From NCBI GenBank assembly GCA_029261195.1, contig JAJDBU010000058.1, positions 1 to 64,000 on the forward strand: 64,000 bases of DNA, written 5' to 3'. Under the pieces are notes generated by a model that was given only the letters and a program-made list of their open reading frames with translations, was not told where the DNA came from and did no database searches. This stretch comes from Nitrospirota bacterium (GTDB lineage Bacteria; Nitrospirota; Nitrospiria; SBBL01; JAADHI01). How positions within the stretch are numbered: position 1 is the first letter of the stretch; every line of letters starts with the position of its first letter. Of the stretch, positions 16,017 to 24,601 are shown in pieces. Position numbers and translations under genes: made by a program.

Positions 16017-17410
16017 ATAAAATGATCAAGACATTGTTGCTCTTCATCCTGATTGCCGGAGTCGGTGTCGGAGGCTACTTTTTCGGAACGAAACAGGCGG
16101 GCATGAAAGGCACTATGAATGGCCCCAATAATGGCATGACGCATGACGATGCGGTCGCACCGACTCCCGGGAACAAAGGCAAAAAAATAAAGCATTGGGT
16201 CGCCCCGATGACGCCCGGCTATGTCAGCGACAAACCGGGGAAGTCTCCGATGGGAATGGACCTGGTTCCGGTTTATGAGGATGACGACCAGAATGGTGGA
16301 ATAGCCGCCGTTCCGGGGAGCGTCAAAATTGATCCGGTCACGATCCAGAATATCGGCGTGCGGACGGCCCTCATTGAGGAACGTCGGATTTCAAAGCGGA
16401 TTCGCACCATCGGCATCGTCGCCTATGACGAAAAGTCAGTCGCTCAGATACAGACGAAAGTAGACGGATGGATCGAGAAACTCTATGTCGATTTTACCGG
16501 TCAGGCGGTGGATGACGACCAAATGCTCGCGGAACTCTACTCCCCGGAACTGGTTGCGGCACAGGAGGAATACCTCGTTGCACTGGATTCCGTGAGACAG
16601 GAACGAAGCATGAAACGGCGGGGTAGGGGGAAATCTATGCTTAGCGCTGCGAGGGCGAAGCTCGACTACCTGGATATTCCGATCCACCAGATCGAAGCCC
16701 TGGAAAGGGATCGGGAGATCAAGAAGACCCTTCATATCCATTCTCCCAATGCCGGGATTGTGGTCAAAAAACATATCCAGGAAGGCTCCCATGTGAAACC
16801 CGGAATGCCGCTCTACACTGTGGCCGATCTCTCCAAGGTTTGGGTCTATGCCGACATCTATGAATATGAACTCCCCTGGCTTAAAGAAGGTGCAGAGGCA
16901 AGGATGACCCTTTCCTACTATCCCGGCAAAACTTTTGTGGGGAAGGTCACCTACATCTATCCCTATCTGGAGGCGAAGACGCGAACAATAAAGGCCCGCC
17001 TTGAGTTCGACAACCCCGGCTTGGCGCTCAAACCGGAGATGTATGCCAATGTGATGATCGCCACGGGTACTGCAAAAGAGGAAGTCGCCGTCCCGACGGA
17101 AGCCGTCATTCGGAGTGGCGAGCGAAATATTGTTGTGGTTTCAATCGGAAACGGACGTTTTCTGTCACGAGATGTCATTCTGGGCGCGGCAGGGGAGGGT
17201 TACTATCAGGTAGCTTCCGGCCTTGCAGCGGGAGAGAAAGTGGTCACTTCCGCCCAATTTCTGATTGACTCCGAAAGCCGTCTGAGAGAAGCGGTCAGCA
17301 AGATGCTCCAACCGGACACCGACGAGACGGTTTCTGACCACGCTGAAATGGAAGGAATGACGGATCACTCTCAAATGGGGGGCAAAGGAGGAGGGAAATC
17401 CCATGAATGA
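16013..17410 (+). CDS. CusB-type RND periplasmic adaptor
   Basis: This 465-residue membrane-fusion protein has an N-terminal membrane anchor (LLLFILIAGVGVGGYFFG). Residues about 60-90 form a heavy-metal-binding-domain-like segment (WVAPMTPGYVSDKPGKSPMG, then MDLVPVYE) in which the Cys residues common in this family are absent and Met is retained. Then come lipoyl and hairpin domains (VDGWIEKLYVDFTGQAVDDD; SPNAGIVVKKHIQEGSHVKP) and a beta-barrel. The tail is Met/His-rich (HAEMEGMTDHSQM), fitting copper or silver. The start overlaps the previous stop (ATGA), and the end overlaps the pump gene by 8 bases, so the operon is tightly coupled. Confidence 0.9.
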   Translation: MNKMIKTLLLFILIAGVGVGGYFFGTKQAGMKGTMNGPNNGMTHDDAVAPTPGNKGKKIKHWVAPMTPGYVSDKPGKSPMGMDLVPVYEDDDQNGGIAAVPGSVKIDPVTIQNIGVRTALIEERRISKRIRTIGIVAYDEKSVAQIQTKVDGWIEKLYVDFTGQAVDDDQMLAELYSPELVAAQEEYLVALDSVRQERSMKRRGRGKSMLSAARAKLDYLDIPIHQIEALERDREIKKTLHIHSPNAGIVVKKHIQEGSHVKPGMPLYTVADLSKVWVYADIYEYELPWLKEGAEARMTLSYYPGKTFVGKVTYIYPYLEAKTRTIKARLEFDNPGLALKPEMYANVMIATGTAKEEVAVPTEAVIRSGERNIVVVSIGNGRFLSRDVILGAAGEGYYQVASGLAAGEKVVTSAQFLIDSESRLREAVSKMLQPDTDETVSDHAEMEGMTDHSQMGGKGGGKSHE

Positions 17411-20400
17411 AATCGATCAATCCGGTCTTCAGCAGAAAAGAAGCTTCCTGCAAGGCATCATTGTTTTTTCAATCAAAAACCGGGTGATGGTGCTCCTGGC
17501 GACCTTCGCTCTGATCGGATGGGGCATCCATGCCATACGGACCATCCCCTTGGATGCCATCCCCGATCTTTCGGACGTTCAGGTTATTGTCTTTACCGAA
17601 TTTCCAGGGCAGGCCCCGCAGGTCATTGAGGACCAAGTGACTTATCCCCTGACCACCACAATGCTTTCCGTCCCTAAAGCCAGTGTGGTGAGAGGCTATT
17701 CATTTTTCGGTTTTTCTTTTGTCTACATCATCTTTGAGGATGGCACCGACATCTACTGGGCGCGGAGCCGTGTGCTCGAATACCTCAACTATGTTTCCAA
17801 AAAGCTCCCCTCCGGTGTCACGCCGACCTTAGGCCCCGATGCCACCGGCGTCGGCTGGATCTATGAATATACCCTCGAATCAGATCAACATGACCTCGCC
17901 CAGCTTCGGTCCATCCAGGATTGGTTTTTACGTTATGAGTTGGCGAGTGTTCCGGGTGTTGCCGAAGTGGCCAGCATTGGCGGTTTCGTCAAACAATACC
18001 AGGTTGAGATCGATCCGAATAAGCTGATTGCCTACAATATTTCCCTCTCAAAGATCAAACACGCCATTATGCGGAGCAACCGGGATGTCGGGGGAAAGGT
18101 GGTTGAAATGGCCGAAACCGAGTTCATGGTGCGTGGCCTGGGATATATCAAGTCCATCTCGGATCTCCAACTGGTGCCGGTCGGTGTCAACAAAAATGGG
18201 ACACCCATTTTGATTCGGGACATTGCCGATGTCCATCTCGGCCCGGAGCTTCGTCGGGGCATCTTCGAGAAAAATGGCGAAGGCGAAGTGGTGGGCGGCA
18301 TCGTGATCATGCGTTTCGGGGAAAACGCCCTCAAGACGATTGAGCTTGTAAAGGAAAAGCTGGAAAGCTTGAAAGGAGGGCTGCCGGAAGGGGTAAAAAT
18401 TCTCCCGGCCTATGACCGCTCCGGTTTGATTATGCGGGCGATTGACAACTTAAAGGAAAAACTCATTGAAGAACTAGCTGTAGTCGCCATCGTTTGCATT
18501 CTCTTTCTACTTCATTTTCGATCCGCCTTTGTCGCCCTCGTCAGTCTCCCGCTCGGGGTGCTGATCGCGTTTATCATCATGTCGGCCCAGGGCCTCAACG
18601 CGAACATTATGTCACTCGGGGGGATTGCCATTGCCATCGGGGTCATGGTCGATGCCGCCGTCGTCATGGTCGAAAATGCCCACAAACATCTGGAACGGGA
18701 CGGCGGAAAAAAACCGCACTGGGAAATTATTACGGAGGCAGCGATGGAGGTCGGCCCCGCCCTCTTTTTCTCGCTCCTGATCATCACCGTTTCCTTCCTG
18801 CCCGTTTTTTCTCTGGAGGCTCAGGAAGGCCGGCTCTTCAAACCCCTCGCTTTTACAAAAACCTATGCGATGGCCGCATCCGCCGTGCTGGCCATCACGA
18901 TTGTGCCCATTTTGATCGGCTACCTGGTTCGGGGAAAAATCCCGTCTGAAGAGAGAAATCCGGTCAGCCGATTCATGAAAGCGCTTTATCGTCCGATTCT
19001 GGGCCTTGGACTACGTTTCCGGAAAGCAGTCGTCGTCCTCTCGCTCATCATCCTTGGCACGACGGCCTACCCCCTTATGCAGATCGGATCGGAATTCATG
19101 CCGCCGCTCAACGAGGGAGACCTGCTCTACATGCCGACGACCCTTCCGGGCATCTCGATCACCAAGGCAAAGGAACTGCTCCAGCAGACCGATCGGATTA
19201 TCAAGACCTTCCCGGAGGTCCACCATGTCATCGGAAAGGTTGGACGAGCGGAAACCGCCACCGATCCGGCCGGACTATCGATGATGGAGACCACCATCAT
19301 GCTGAAGCCGGAATCGGAATGGCGTCCGGGCATGACGGTGGAAAAATTGACGGAGGCACTCGACCGGGCCATTCAGTTTCCTGGACTGACCAATGCCTGG
19401 ACGATGCCGATTAAGACCCGGATCGACATGCTGTCCACCGGCATCAAAACCCCGGTCGGGCTCAAGGTGGCCGGTGATGATTTGATGGTATTGGAACAAG
19501 TGGGGAAAGAAATCGAGGCCGTCCTGCGCAATGTGCCTGGCACCCTCAGTGTCTATTCGGAGCGGGTCGCCGGAGGCAACTATCTTGATTACGAGATCAA
19601 CCGGGCAGAGGCGGCGCGATACGGACTCGGGGTAGGCGATATTCAGGATGTCATCATGACAGCGGTCGGCGGGATGAACATCACCGAAACCGTTGAGGGT
19701 CGGGAACGTTATCCGGTCAACCTCCGCTACCAGCGGGAGCTTCGGGACGACATTCACGATCTGGAGCGCATCCTCATTCCGACACCAAAGGGAGAACACA
19801 TCCCCATCGCTCAGGTCGCAACCCTTAAGATCAAAAAAGGGCCACCCGCCATCAAGAGTGAAAATGCCCGTCTGAACGCCTGGATCTATGTGGATTTAAG
19901 GGGCATTGATGTCGGCACCTATGTTAAAGCGGCGCAGAAGGTCGTCGAGGAAAAGATCACCCTTCCTCCCGGATATTCGCTCACCTGGAGCGGGCAGTAC
20001 GAATACATGGAGCGGGCACAGAAGCGACTCCAAATGGTCATCCCGATCACCCTTGCCGTAATCATGCTACTGCTCTACCTCAACTTCGGAAATATGACTC
20101 AGAGCCTCATCGTGATGGCTTCAATTCCCTTCGCCCTCATCGGCGGCATCTGGTTGATTTATCTACTGGATTACAACATGAGCGTTGCTATCGGAGTGGG
20201 CTTTATCGCCCTGGCAGGTCTTGCGGCGGAGACGGGGATTATCATGTTGGTTTACCTTGAAAATGCCTACAAGTCACATTGCTCTAGCGAAAACCCGAAA
20301 GGCGGCGATCATCTTATTGCATCCGTCATGCAGGGCGCACTTGAAAGGGTGAGGCCCATTATGATGACGACAGCGACAACCGTCATCGGCCTGCTACCCA

Positions 20401-20558
20401 TTATGTGGTCCAGTGGCAGCGGCTCACAGGTGATGAAACGCATCGCCGCCCCGATGGTCGGTGGGCTGATTTCTTCGACCATCTCGGTGCTGATTGTCAT
20501 TCCGGTGGTTTTTACGATTTGGAAAGGTTGGGGAATGCGGGGGAAATATGTTGCTTGA
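17403..20558 (+). CDS. cusA: CusA-type heavy-metal efflux RND pump
   Basis: This 1051-residue inner-membrane pump has the full RND layout of twelve helices and two large periplasmic loops. The fourth helix reads GGIAIAIGVMVDAAVVMVEN, the form seen in CusA-like (HME) pumps. The periplasmic segment FMPPLNEGDLLYMPTTLPGI and several Met residues along the channel suit monovalent copper or silver rather than the zinc/cobalt CzcA group. It is the last gene of the operon starting at 12706 and overlaps the adaptor gene. Substrate assignment is by similarity of motifs and the Met/His-rich partners. A terminator hairpin follows at 20581-20616. Confidence 0.9.
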   Translation: MNEIDQSGLQQKRSFLQGIIVFSIKNRVMVLLATFALIGWGIHAIRTIPLDAIPDLSDVQVIVFTEFPGQAPQVIEDQVTYPLTTTMLSVPKASVVRGYSFFGFSFVYIIFEDGTDIYWARSRVLEYLNYVSKKLPSGVTPTLGPDATGVGWIYEYTLESDQHDLAQLRSIQDWFLRYELASVPGVAEVASIGGFVKQYQVEIDPNKLIAYNISLSKIKHAIMRSNRDVGGKVVEMAETEFMVRGLGYIKSISDLQLVPVGVNKNGTPILIRDIADVHLGPELRRGIFEKNGEGEVVGGIVIMRFGENALKTIELVKEKLESLKGGLPEGVKILPAYDRSGLIMRAIDNLKEKLIEELAVVAIVCILFLLHFRSAFVALVSLPLGVLIAFIIMSAQGLNANIMSLGGIAIAIGVMVDAAVVMVENAHKHLERDGGKKPHWEIITEAAMEVGPALFFSLLIITVSFLPVFSLEAQEGRLFKPLAFTKTYAMAASAVLAITIVPILIGYLVRGKIPSEERNPVSRFMKALYRPILGLGLRFRKAVVVLSLIILGTTAYPLMQIGSEFMPPLNEGDLLYMPTTLPGISITKAKELLQQTDRIIKTFPEVHHVIGKVGRAETATDPAGLSMMETTIMLKPESEWRPGMTVEKLTEALDRAIQFPGLTNAWTMPIKTRIDMLSTGIKTPVGLKVAGDDLMVLEQVGKEIEAVLRNVPGTLSVYSERVAGGNYLDYEINRAEAARYGLGVGDIQDVIMTAVGGMNITETVEGRERYPVNLRYQRELRDDIHDLERILIPTPKGEHIPIAQVATLKIKKGPPAIKSENARLNAWIYVDLRGIDVGTYVKAAQKVVEEKITLPPGYSLTWSGQYEYMERAQKRLQMVIPITLAVIMLLLYLNFGNMTQSLIVMASIPFALIGGIWLIYLLDYNMSVAIGVGFIALAGLAAETGIIMLVYLENAYKSHCSSENPKGGDHLIASVMQGALERVRPIMMTTATTVIGLLPIMWSSGSGSQVMKRIAAPMVGGLISSTISVLIVIPVVFTIWKGWGMRGKYVA

Positions 20559-20580
20559 TTATCCGGTAAAACTGGAGAGA

Positions 20581-20616
20581 CGATGCCCCCGAAAGTATTC
20601 GCTTCCGAGGGCATCG
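20581..20616. terminator. Terminator hairpin between convergent genes
   Basis: CGATGCCC (20581-20588) and GGGCATCG (20609-20616) are perfect 8-bp arms. They lie between the end of cusA (plus) and the end of the cadherin-like protein gene (minus), where one hairpin could serve both. Confidence 0.6.
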
Positions 20617-20627
20617 ACCTGGTTCAA

Positions 20628-22283
20628 TTACTTGAAGGTGAGCGGGAAGCCTTCAAGTACGCCATTCGCTGTAGAGGATACGCTGACCGTTGTTTCAAGG
20701 CCGAGATTAATTAAAGCATTTTGGCCTCTAAATTCCCAGCTGCCTAGCATATCGACTGTTACGCTGCCAATGACTTGACCACCCACCGTCGCCCCTAAGT
20801 ATATGGTAACGGTATTTCCGGACCCACCGATGGAAGAGGTCCCGCGGATTCGCCATTCACCGGTGTCGGCCTGAAACAGAGCCCTTTGCACAACAAGGTT
20901 ATCCACGACAGGTGTTTCAACCGTGACGTTGACACTTCCAACGACTGCCGGAATAAAGCCGTCAGCAATCATGTAGGTGAAGGTATCCGCGCCGGAAAAA
21001 CCGGGGGCTGGAGTATAAGTAAAGGTGCCATCCATATTGTCGGCAACGGTACCTCCTTTGGCGCTCGTGGGTGACACGGAGACAATCGTTAGCGTGTCAT
21101 TTTCAGCATCGGTGTCATTACCCAGAAGAAACAGGCCTCCGAAGGTGGATTCGATGTTGACCGCAGTGGTGAAGATGTCGTCGGTTGTTACCGGCAAAGC
21201 ATTTCCGGCAGCTCGTGTTTGTAGAACAACTGCAGGCGCTGCTGCCAGGGCCATGGCGCCTCCCCGGACGTCTACGCCACTGGTGGTCGTTGCGGTCCCG
21301 AAATCTGAAATGATGCTGTCGGTACAGGTTCCCGTGACATCCGCACTAAAGAGGTAAGCACCAAACTTCGGATCGGTGGCATCCGCAACCACCGGGGTCG
21401 AACCCAGCACAGCGCCGGTGTCGCTACGGCGAAGGGTCACCATGCCGGCGCCCGGGTCGTGAGTGGCGCCCAGCACAGTCCAGTCAGCGATGTCGCCGCG
21501 CTGCCGACATCTGGCTCTCAGAATACTCACTTCTGTCACACCGGCATTCACCAGAATGCCTCCAGAAACCTCAAGCAAGTAGAGGTGGAGATTACCTGTG
21601 TTGCCCATATAGCCCTCGGCTCCGGCTCCCACGCCGACAAGGTTCCCGAGCATAAGATTGACTTCGAAGCCCCGATTGGTCGTGGGATCGCTGACCAGAC
21701 GGACATCGGAGTTGGGGTTCAGCAGGATGCCTCCGACCCGCAGTTCGTTGAGTGGGTTGTCGTCGGGGTCGCAGGAAGGGGTGAGGCACTTGTGAGTTGT
21801 TACCGCCGCCAGAATCACATTTTCCGAGGGTTCAAGGACCATATTCGTCGCTGTCACGATTCCCGTCACCGGATCAACCTCGGTCGCGCAGAGGCAGGTA
21901 CCGCCGGTGAAACCCGGCATGCTCCGGCCCGGTAGCGGGGTGCCTACAAGCAGGGTGAGTGCATCGACGCCCTGTGTCGCTGCCAGGGCGTTGAAGTCCA
22001 CGGTCGGCGAGGACATGGGCGTTCCCACGGGGATATTCATCAGGACGCCATTGACTCTGGCTGTGCGGCCCGCGACATCCACATCGCTCAGTGGGCCTTC
22101 GAGAAAACCAGGAATGACTTGAGCCCGTGTCGGTGCGGCAGTGATCACGAATAGAACGACTAAGACGGCCAGCTTGAAGCAAGTGAGGCCATTGTAAAAC
22201 CTGCGATACCGTGTTGCCCTGCTCGGAACCGGGCTTGTACTTGCATTACACTGTATTACTCTGGAAGCGATTTGTAATTTCAT
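20628..22283 (-). CDS. Secreted protein with cadherin-like repeat and shared C-terminal domain
   Basis: This 551-residue protein has a long N-region and a hydrophobic signal segment near residues 35-54 (LAVLVVLFVITAAPTRAQ). The middle part (residues about 55-330) has no recognised family; it contains paired Cys (CLCATE, CLTPSC, RARCRQ). Residues about 375-460 form a tandem-95/cadherin-like repeat (NDTDAENDTLTIVSVSP, then DGTFTYTPAPGFSGADTFTY). The last ~95 residues (from VVQRALFQADTGEWRIRG) match the C-terminal domain of the protein at 3121-5196. The start ATG has AAGGAGGAAG upstream, which is strong. Surface location is likely; function is unknown. Confidence 0.8.
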   Translation of the reverse strand: MKLQIASRVIQCNASTSPVPSRATRYRRFYNGLTCFKLAVLVVLFVITAAPTRAQVIPGFLEGPLSDVDVAGRTARVNGVLMNIPVGTPMSSPTVDFNALAATQGVDALTLLVGTPLPGRSMPGFTGGTCLCATEVDPVTGIVTATNMVLEPSENVILAAVTTHKCLTPSCDPDDNPLNELRVGGILLNPNSDVRLVSDPTTNRGFEVNLMLGNLVGVGAGAEGYMGNTGNLHLYLLEVSGGILVNAGVTEVSILRARCRQRGDIADWTVLGATHDPGAGMVTLRRSDTGAVLGSTPVVADATDPKFGAYLFSADVTGTCTDSIISDFGTATTTSGVDVRGGAMALAAAPAVVLQTRAAGNALPVTTDDIFTTAVNIESTFGGLFLLGNDTDAENDTLTIVSVSPTSAKGGTVADNMDGTFTYTPAPGFSGADTFTYMIADGFIPAVVGSVNVTVETPVVDNLVVQRALFQADTGEWRIRGTSSIGGSGNTVTIYLGATVGGQVIGSVTVDMLGSWEFRGQNALINLGLETTVSVSSTANGVLEGFPLTFK

Positions 22284-22352
22284 TTTATATCTTCCTCCTT
22301 CTATACTATTTTAACCGACCTGTCTTGAAATGGGTGGTTTAGGAAGCTCTGA

Positions 22353-22718
22353 TTAATTAGCGACAAGCAAAAGCTTTAATTTTCTCTGGTAATCCACTGC
22401 ACCACAACTTCTGTTGGCGTTGTTTCTCAATCTTTGTCGCTTTGCTTCTCGTAATTGAGTTCTGCCGTTCCAGCAGACTCCCTTACGGGGTCCTGCACTT
22501 TTTTGTTGGACAACGGCGATGACAGGGCTGACTGGGTTTTGAGTATCGGAGCCGCCTGAAACAAGACCTTGCGGCTGGGTGGGTGGATTTGTGCTTGGGG
22601 TGTTTGGAGTGGACGAAGACCCGCTCCCGCCACAAGCAACACCTCCGATTAAGCAGAGCAATATCAGTGCACCTAATTGTAACTTTTGGATTCCTTTAAC
22701 ATGATTTGAGTGCTTCAT
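22353..22718 (-). CDS. Short lipoprotein, C-terminal part possibly frameshifted
   Basis: From ATG 22718 (GAGGAG upstream) there are about 121 residues with a lipoprotein signal ending LIGGVACGG (Cys 29) and a Ser/Thr/Pro linker. After a run of six A (CAACAAAAAAGTG on the minus strand, near 22500) this frame becomes rich in Arg, Asn and Cys (RKGVCWNGRTQLREAKRQRL). A neighbouring frame instead reads a more ordinary VQDPVRESAGTAELNYEKQS and stops near 22427. Either could be right. No family was recognised. It lies upstream of, and in the same direction as, the cadherin-like secreted protein gene. Confidence 0.5.
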   Translation of the reverse strand: MKHSNHVKGIQKLQLGALILLCLIGGVACGGSGSSSTPNTPSTNPPTQPQGLVSGGSDTQNPVSPVIAVVQQKSAGPRKGVCWNGRTQLREAKRQRLRNNANRSCGAVDYQRKLKLLLVAN

Positions 22719-23253
22719 TATTTTTCTCCTCAAATAAGACAACAAAATGTACCTTTGATGAAATAGATTCGCCTTATTTTATGCCATAAAATACTATATA
22801 GTCTGTATTAATGGTAAATAAGTACTATAATAATTTACCACATATCTGTAATTTGTCAATGAATATAATAAATAAGAAAGGAATGATGTCAAAAAAGCGA
22901 AGAATCAGGCAAGGCAATCTACAGTGAATGGATTCAGGGGAAAATTGAGGCCGATCATTGTGACTGCATGATTAACCTATAAAAATCAGTTGGGTGCATC
23001 AAGGACTTGTATGGATTTCTGTGTTCCAAGTGATTTTTATAGGTTGAAGCGCCCTATATTTCAGAGGCTTCTGAGAATATGGCAGAGGAGGCTGGTGTAT
23101 TTGAATCTTCCCAGGGTCTCTCAAGACCGACCAATCACTTAGGGTCTGGAGGGCTGAGGGCTGCCCAAGGACTCTACATCCCCTGGCATACTGGTCCGGC
23201 AATACACGATGATGTTATTCACTTGTGTGTGCCGTTTCTGTAATAGGGGTGCT
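22719..23253. other. Intergenic region with a large inverted repeat
   Basis: No complete gene was found. One short plus-strand frame at about 22887-22980 reads like protein (SGKAIYSEWIQGKIEADHCD) and ends at the left arm of the inverted repeat 22974-23045; it may be a gene relic. The rest, to the Nudix gene end, shows nothing I can name. Confidence 0.4.
22974..23045. repeat. 15-bp perfect inverted repeat spaced by 42 bases
   Basis: AACCTATAAAAATCA (22974-22988) and TGATTTTTATAGGTT (23031-23045) are exact reverse complements. The whole 72-base unit could be a small MITE-like element or a transcript hairpin. No transposase is adjacent, though an IS5-family remnant lies 0.8 kb away. Confidence 0.6.
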
Positions 23254-23697
23254 TTAGGTATTGTTCGCGTTTAGGTAGCGTGCTGCTTTTTCGAGGATGG
23301 AACGCTCGCTGCGGTGGGTTAGCATATCGAGTCCTTCCTGGATCGGGACCCAGCGGGCTTCGTCGACTTCCTCGTCGTGGTCTTCAACCTCTCCTTCGAG
23401 GTACTTCAAGAGATAAAAATGGACGGTCTTAAAGATCTTGGTCTCGTCCTGCCGGGAATAAAACCAGTATTGGATGCGACCAATCTTTTCCAGAATACGT
23501 CCCGTCGTTCCGGTTTCTTCCCGAACCTCTCTCAAAGCCGTCTCACGCAGGTTTTCACCTTCTTCGATAGAGCCTTTCGGCAGACACCAGACCAATCGCC
23601 CCTTTAAATTCTGATGGGAGATCAAAATAACCCGGGTCTGACCCTCGCTGGTCTCATAAATGACTCCTCCCGAAGAGGTGTGCTTTTTGGTTTTCAT
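23254..23697 (-). CDS. Nudix hydrolase
   Basis: This 147-residue cytoplasmic enzyme has a complete Nudix box at residues 42-64 (G-x5-E-x7-REVREETGT), which binds the metal and catalyses hydrolysis of a nucleoside diphosphate linked to another group. The N-terminal SSGGVIYE and the downstream W/F-rich strands fit the diadenosine-polyphosphate/MutT-like group. The exact substrate cannot be read from sequence. The gene stands alone, with no operon partner nearby. Confidence 0.88.
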   Translation of the reverse strand: MKTKKHTSSGGVIYETSEGQTRVILISHQNLKGRLVWCLPKGSIEEGENLRETALREVREETGTTGRILEKIGRIQYWFYSRQDETKIFKTVHFYLLKYLEGEVEDHDEEVDEARWVPIQEGLDMLTHRSERSILEKAARYLNANNT

Positions 23698-24214
23698 TGC
23701 TCGTATCCTAAGGGCATAGCGATGAAAAGATTAACATTTATGCCAAAAAATAGACAGACTTTTTTGTCCGGCGGATGCCGATGGCAATGGGGATTTGAAA
23801 ACATACTAAAAATGCTCGTTAAAATTAGGACACTTTAGCTTGTCTACGGATACTAATTCTGGGTATTGACCGAATCGCTTCCGATAACGATCAATTTGAT
23901 CTTTTAAGTTTCCTGGCCGGAGAGTCTATGTCATCTTTTGAAAAATGAACGATAGATGCTTTCTCGACCTCAGCCCAGGGGATCTGTTTCGAGAGTACCT
24001 CCCATCGCTTATTACTCCGAAGTTTTCCGCCGAAAGGCAGATAAAATTCTCAAAGGACAGCTGTTTTGGATTGTTTCTCTGATACATCTTGGCTCCTGGT
24101 ACACGCTTTTTAGAGGCTTATGAGGTTTCCTCATGCATTTCGAACAGGACACTAAAAACTAAATCCTTTTAAAATCAGAAGCTTAAGTACTCTCCAGCAA
24201 GCCTTAGGTATTTC
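23698..24214. other. Intergenic region carrying an IS5-family remnant
   Basis: Apart from the transposase fragment at 23828-24087 and the tRNA promoter at 24215-24243, nothing coding is visible. No clean terminal inverted repeats of the element were identified, so its borders are unknown. Confidence 0.5.
23828..24087 (-). pseudogene. IS5-family transposase remnant, frameshifted and deleted
   Basis: On the minus strand, ATG 24087 starts MYQRNNPKQLSFENF. A one-base loss in a T-run then shifts the frame, after which LPFGGKLRSNKRWEVLSKQI and PWAEVE follow. This is the usual N-terminus of a large group of IS5/IS1182-like transposases. After KLKRSN the frame shifts again and reads DQIDRYRKRFGQYPELVSVD, which corresponds to a central part of the same transposase, so an internal segment is missing. 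The element is dead. The identification is from remembered family motifs, and the match in three consecutive pieces makes it firm. Confidence 0.75.
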
Positions 24215-24243
24215 TTGACATTCAGGATGTCGGCGGATAGAAT
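24215..24243 (+). promoter_or_regulatory. Sigma-70 promoter of tRNA-Asn
   Basis: TTGACA (24215-24220), a 17-base spacer and TAGAAT (24238-24243) lie 11 bases before the tRNA. The box sequences and spacing are near consensus. Confidence 0.8.
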
Positions 24244-24254
24244 CGCCTCCACAT

Positions 24255-24330
24255 TCCCCAGTAGCTCAGCTGGCAGAGCAGACGGCTGTTAACCGTCTTG
24301 TCGCTGGTTCGAATCCGGCCTGGGGAGCCA
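24255..24330 (+). tRNA. tRNA-Asn (GTT anticodon)
   Basis: The acceptor arms TCCCCAG (24255-24261) and CTGGGGA (24320-24326) pair fully, followed by G and an encoded CCA. The anticodon stem GACGG/CCGTC encloses CTGTTAA, giving anticodon GTT. The T-arm GCTGG-TTCGAAT-CCGGC is normal, with one G-T pair. The total is 76 bases including CCA. Confidence 0.95.
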
Positions 24331-24382
24331 AACCGGGATAAAACCGGGCACTCCTCTAAGGGGTGTCGCTGGTTTCACCATT

Positions 24383-24430
24383 AAAAGTGCACTTGCCATG
24401 GCCACATAGCTGCCGGGCAAGTGCACTTTT
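24383..24430. terminator. Large hairpin downstream of tRNA-Asn
   Basis: AAAAGTGCACTTGCC (24383-24397) and GGCAAGTGCACTTTT (24416-24430) are perfect 15-bp arms with an 18-base loop, followed by CGTTTT. It is the likely tRNA terminator; it is unusually long. Confidence 0.65.
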
Positions 24431-24521
24431 CGTTTTACCACCCTGATTTCCTTTACCAGTAGCTTCAAGTATGCTTTCCAGAAGGTCGAAGACTGTTTCC
24501 ATGCACGTAAGCTTCAAAGTA

Positions 24522-24561
24522 ACAGGGTGGGGTAAAACTGTCCATTTTTACCCCACCCTGT
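24522..24561. terminator. Terminator hairpin after ftsY
   Basis: ACAGGGTGGGGTAAAA (24522-24537) and TTTTACCCCACCCTGT (24546-24561) are perfect 16-bp arms around an 8-base loop, 41 bases beyond the ftsY stop. On the minus strand it is GC-rich with a U-rich 3' arm. Confidence 0.7.
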
Positions 24562-24601
24562 CATAATGACGGCGATCAACTATCGATAGAACCAAAAATC
24601 C

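Noticed and set aside
24383-24561. Hairpins after tRNA-Asn considered as an attachment site of an integrated element
   Set aside because: No integrase gene and no copy of the tRNA 3' end was seen downstream; the hairpins are better explained as terminators.
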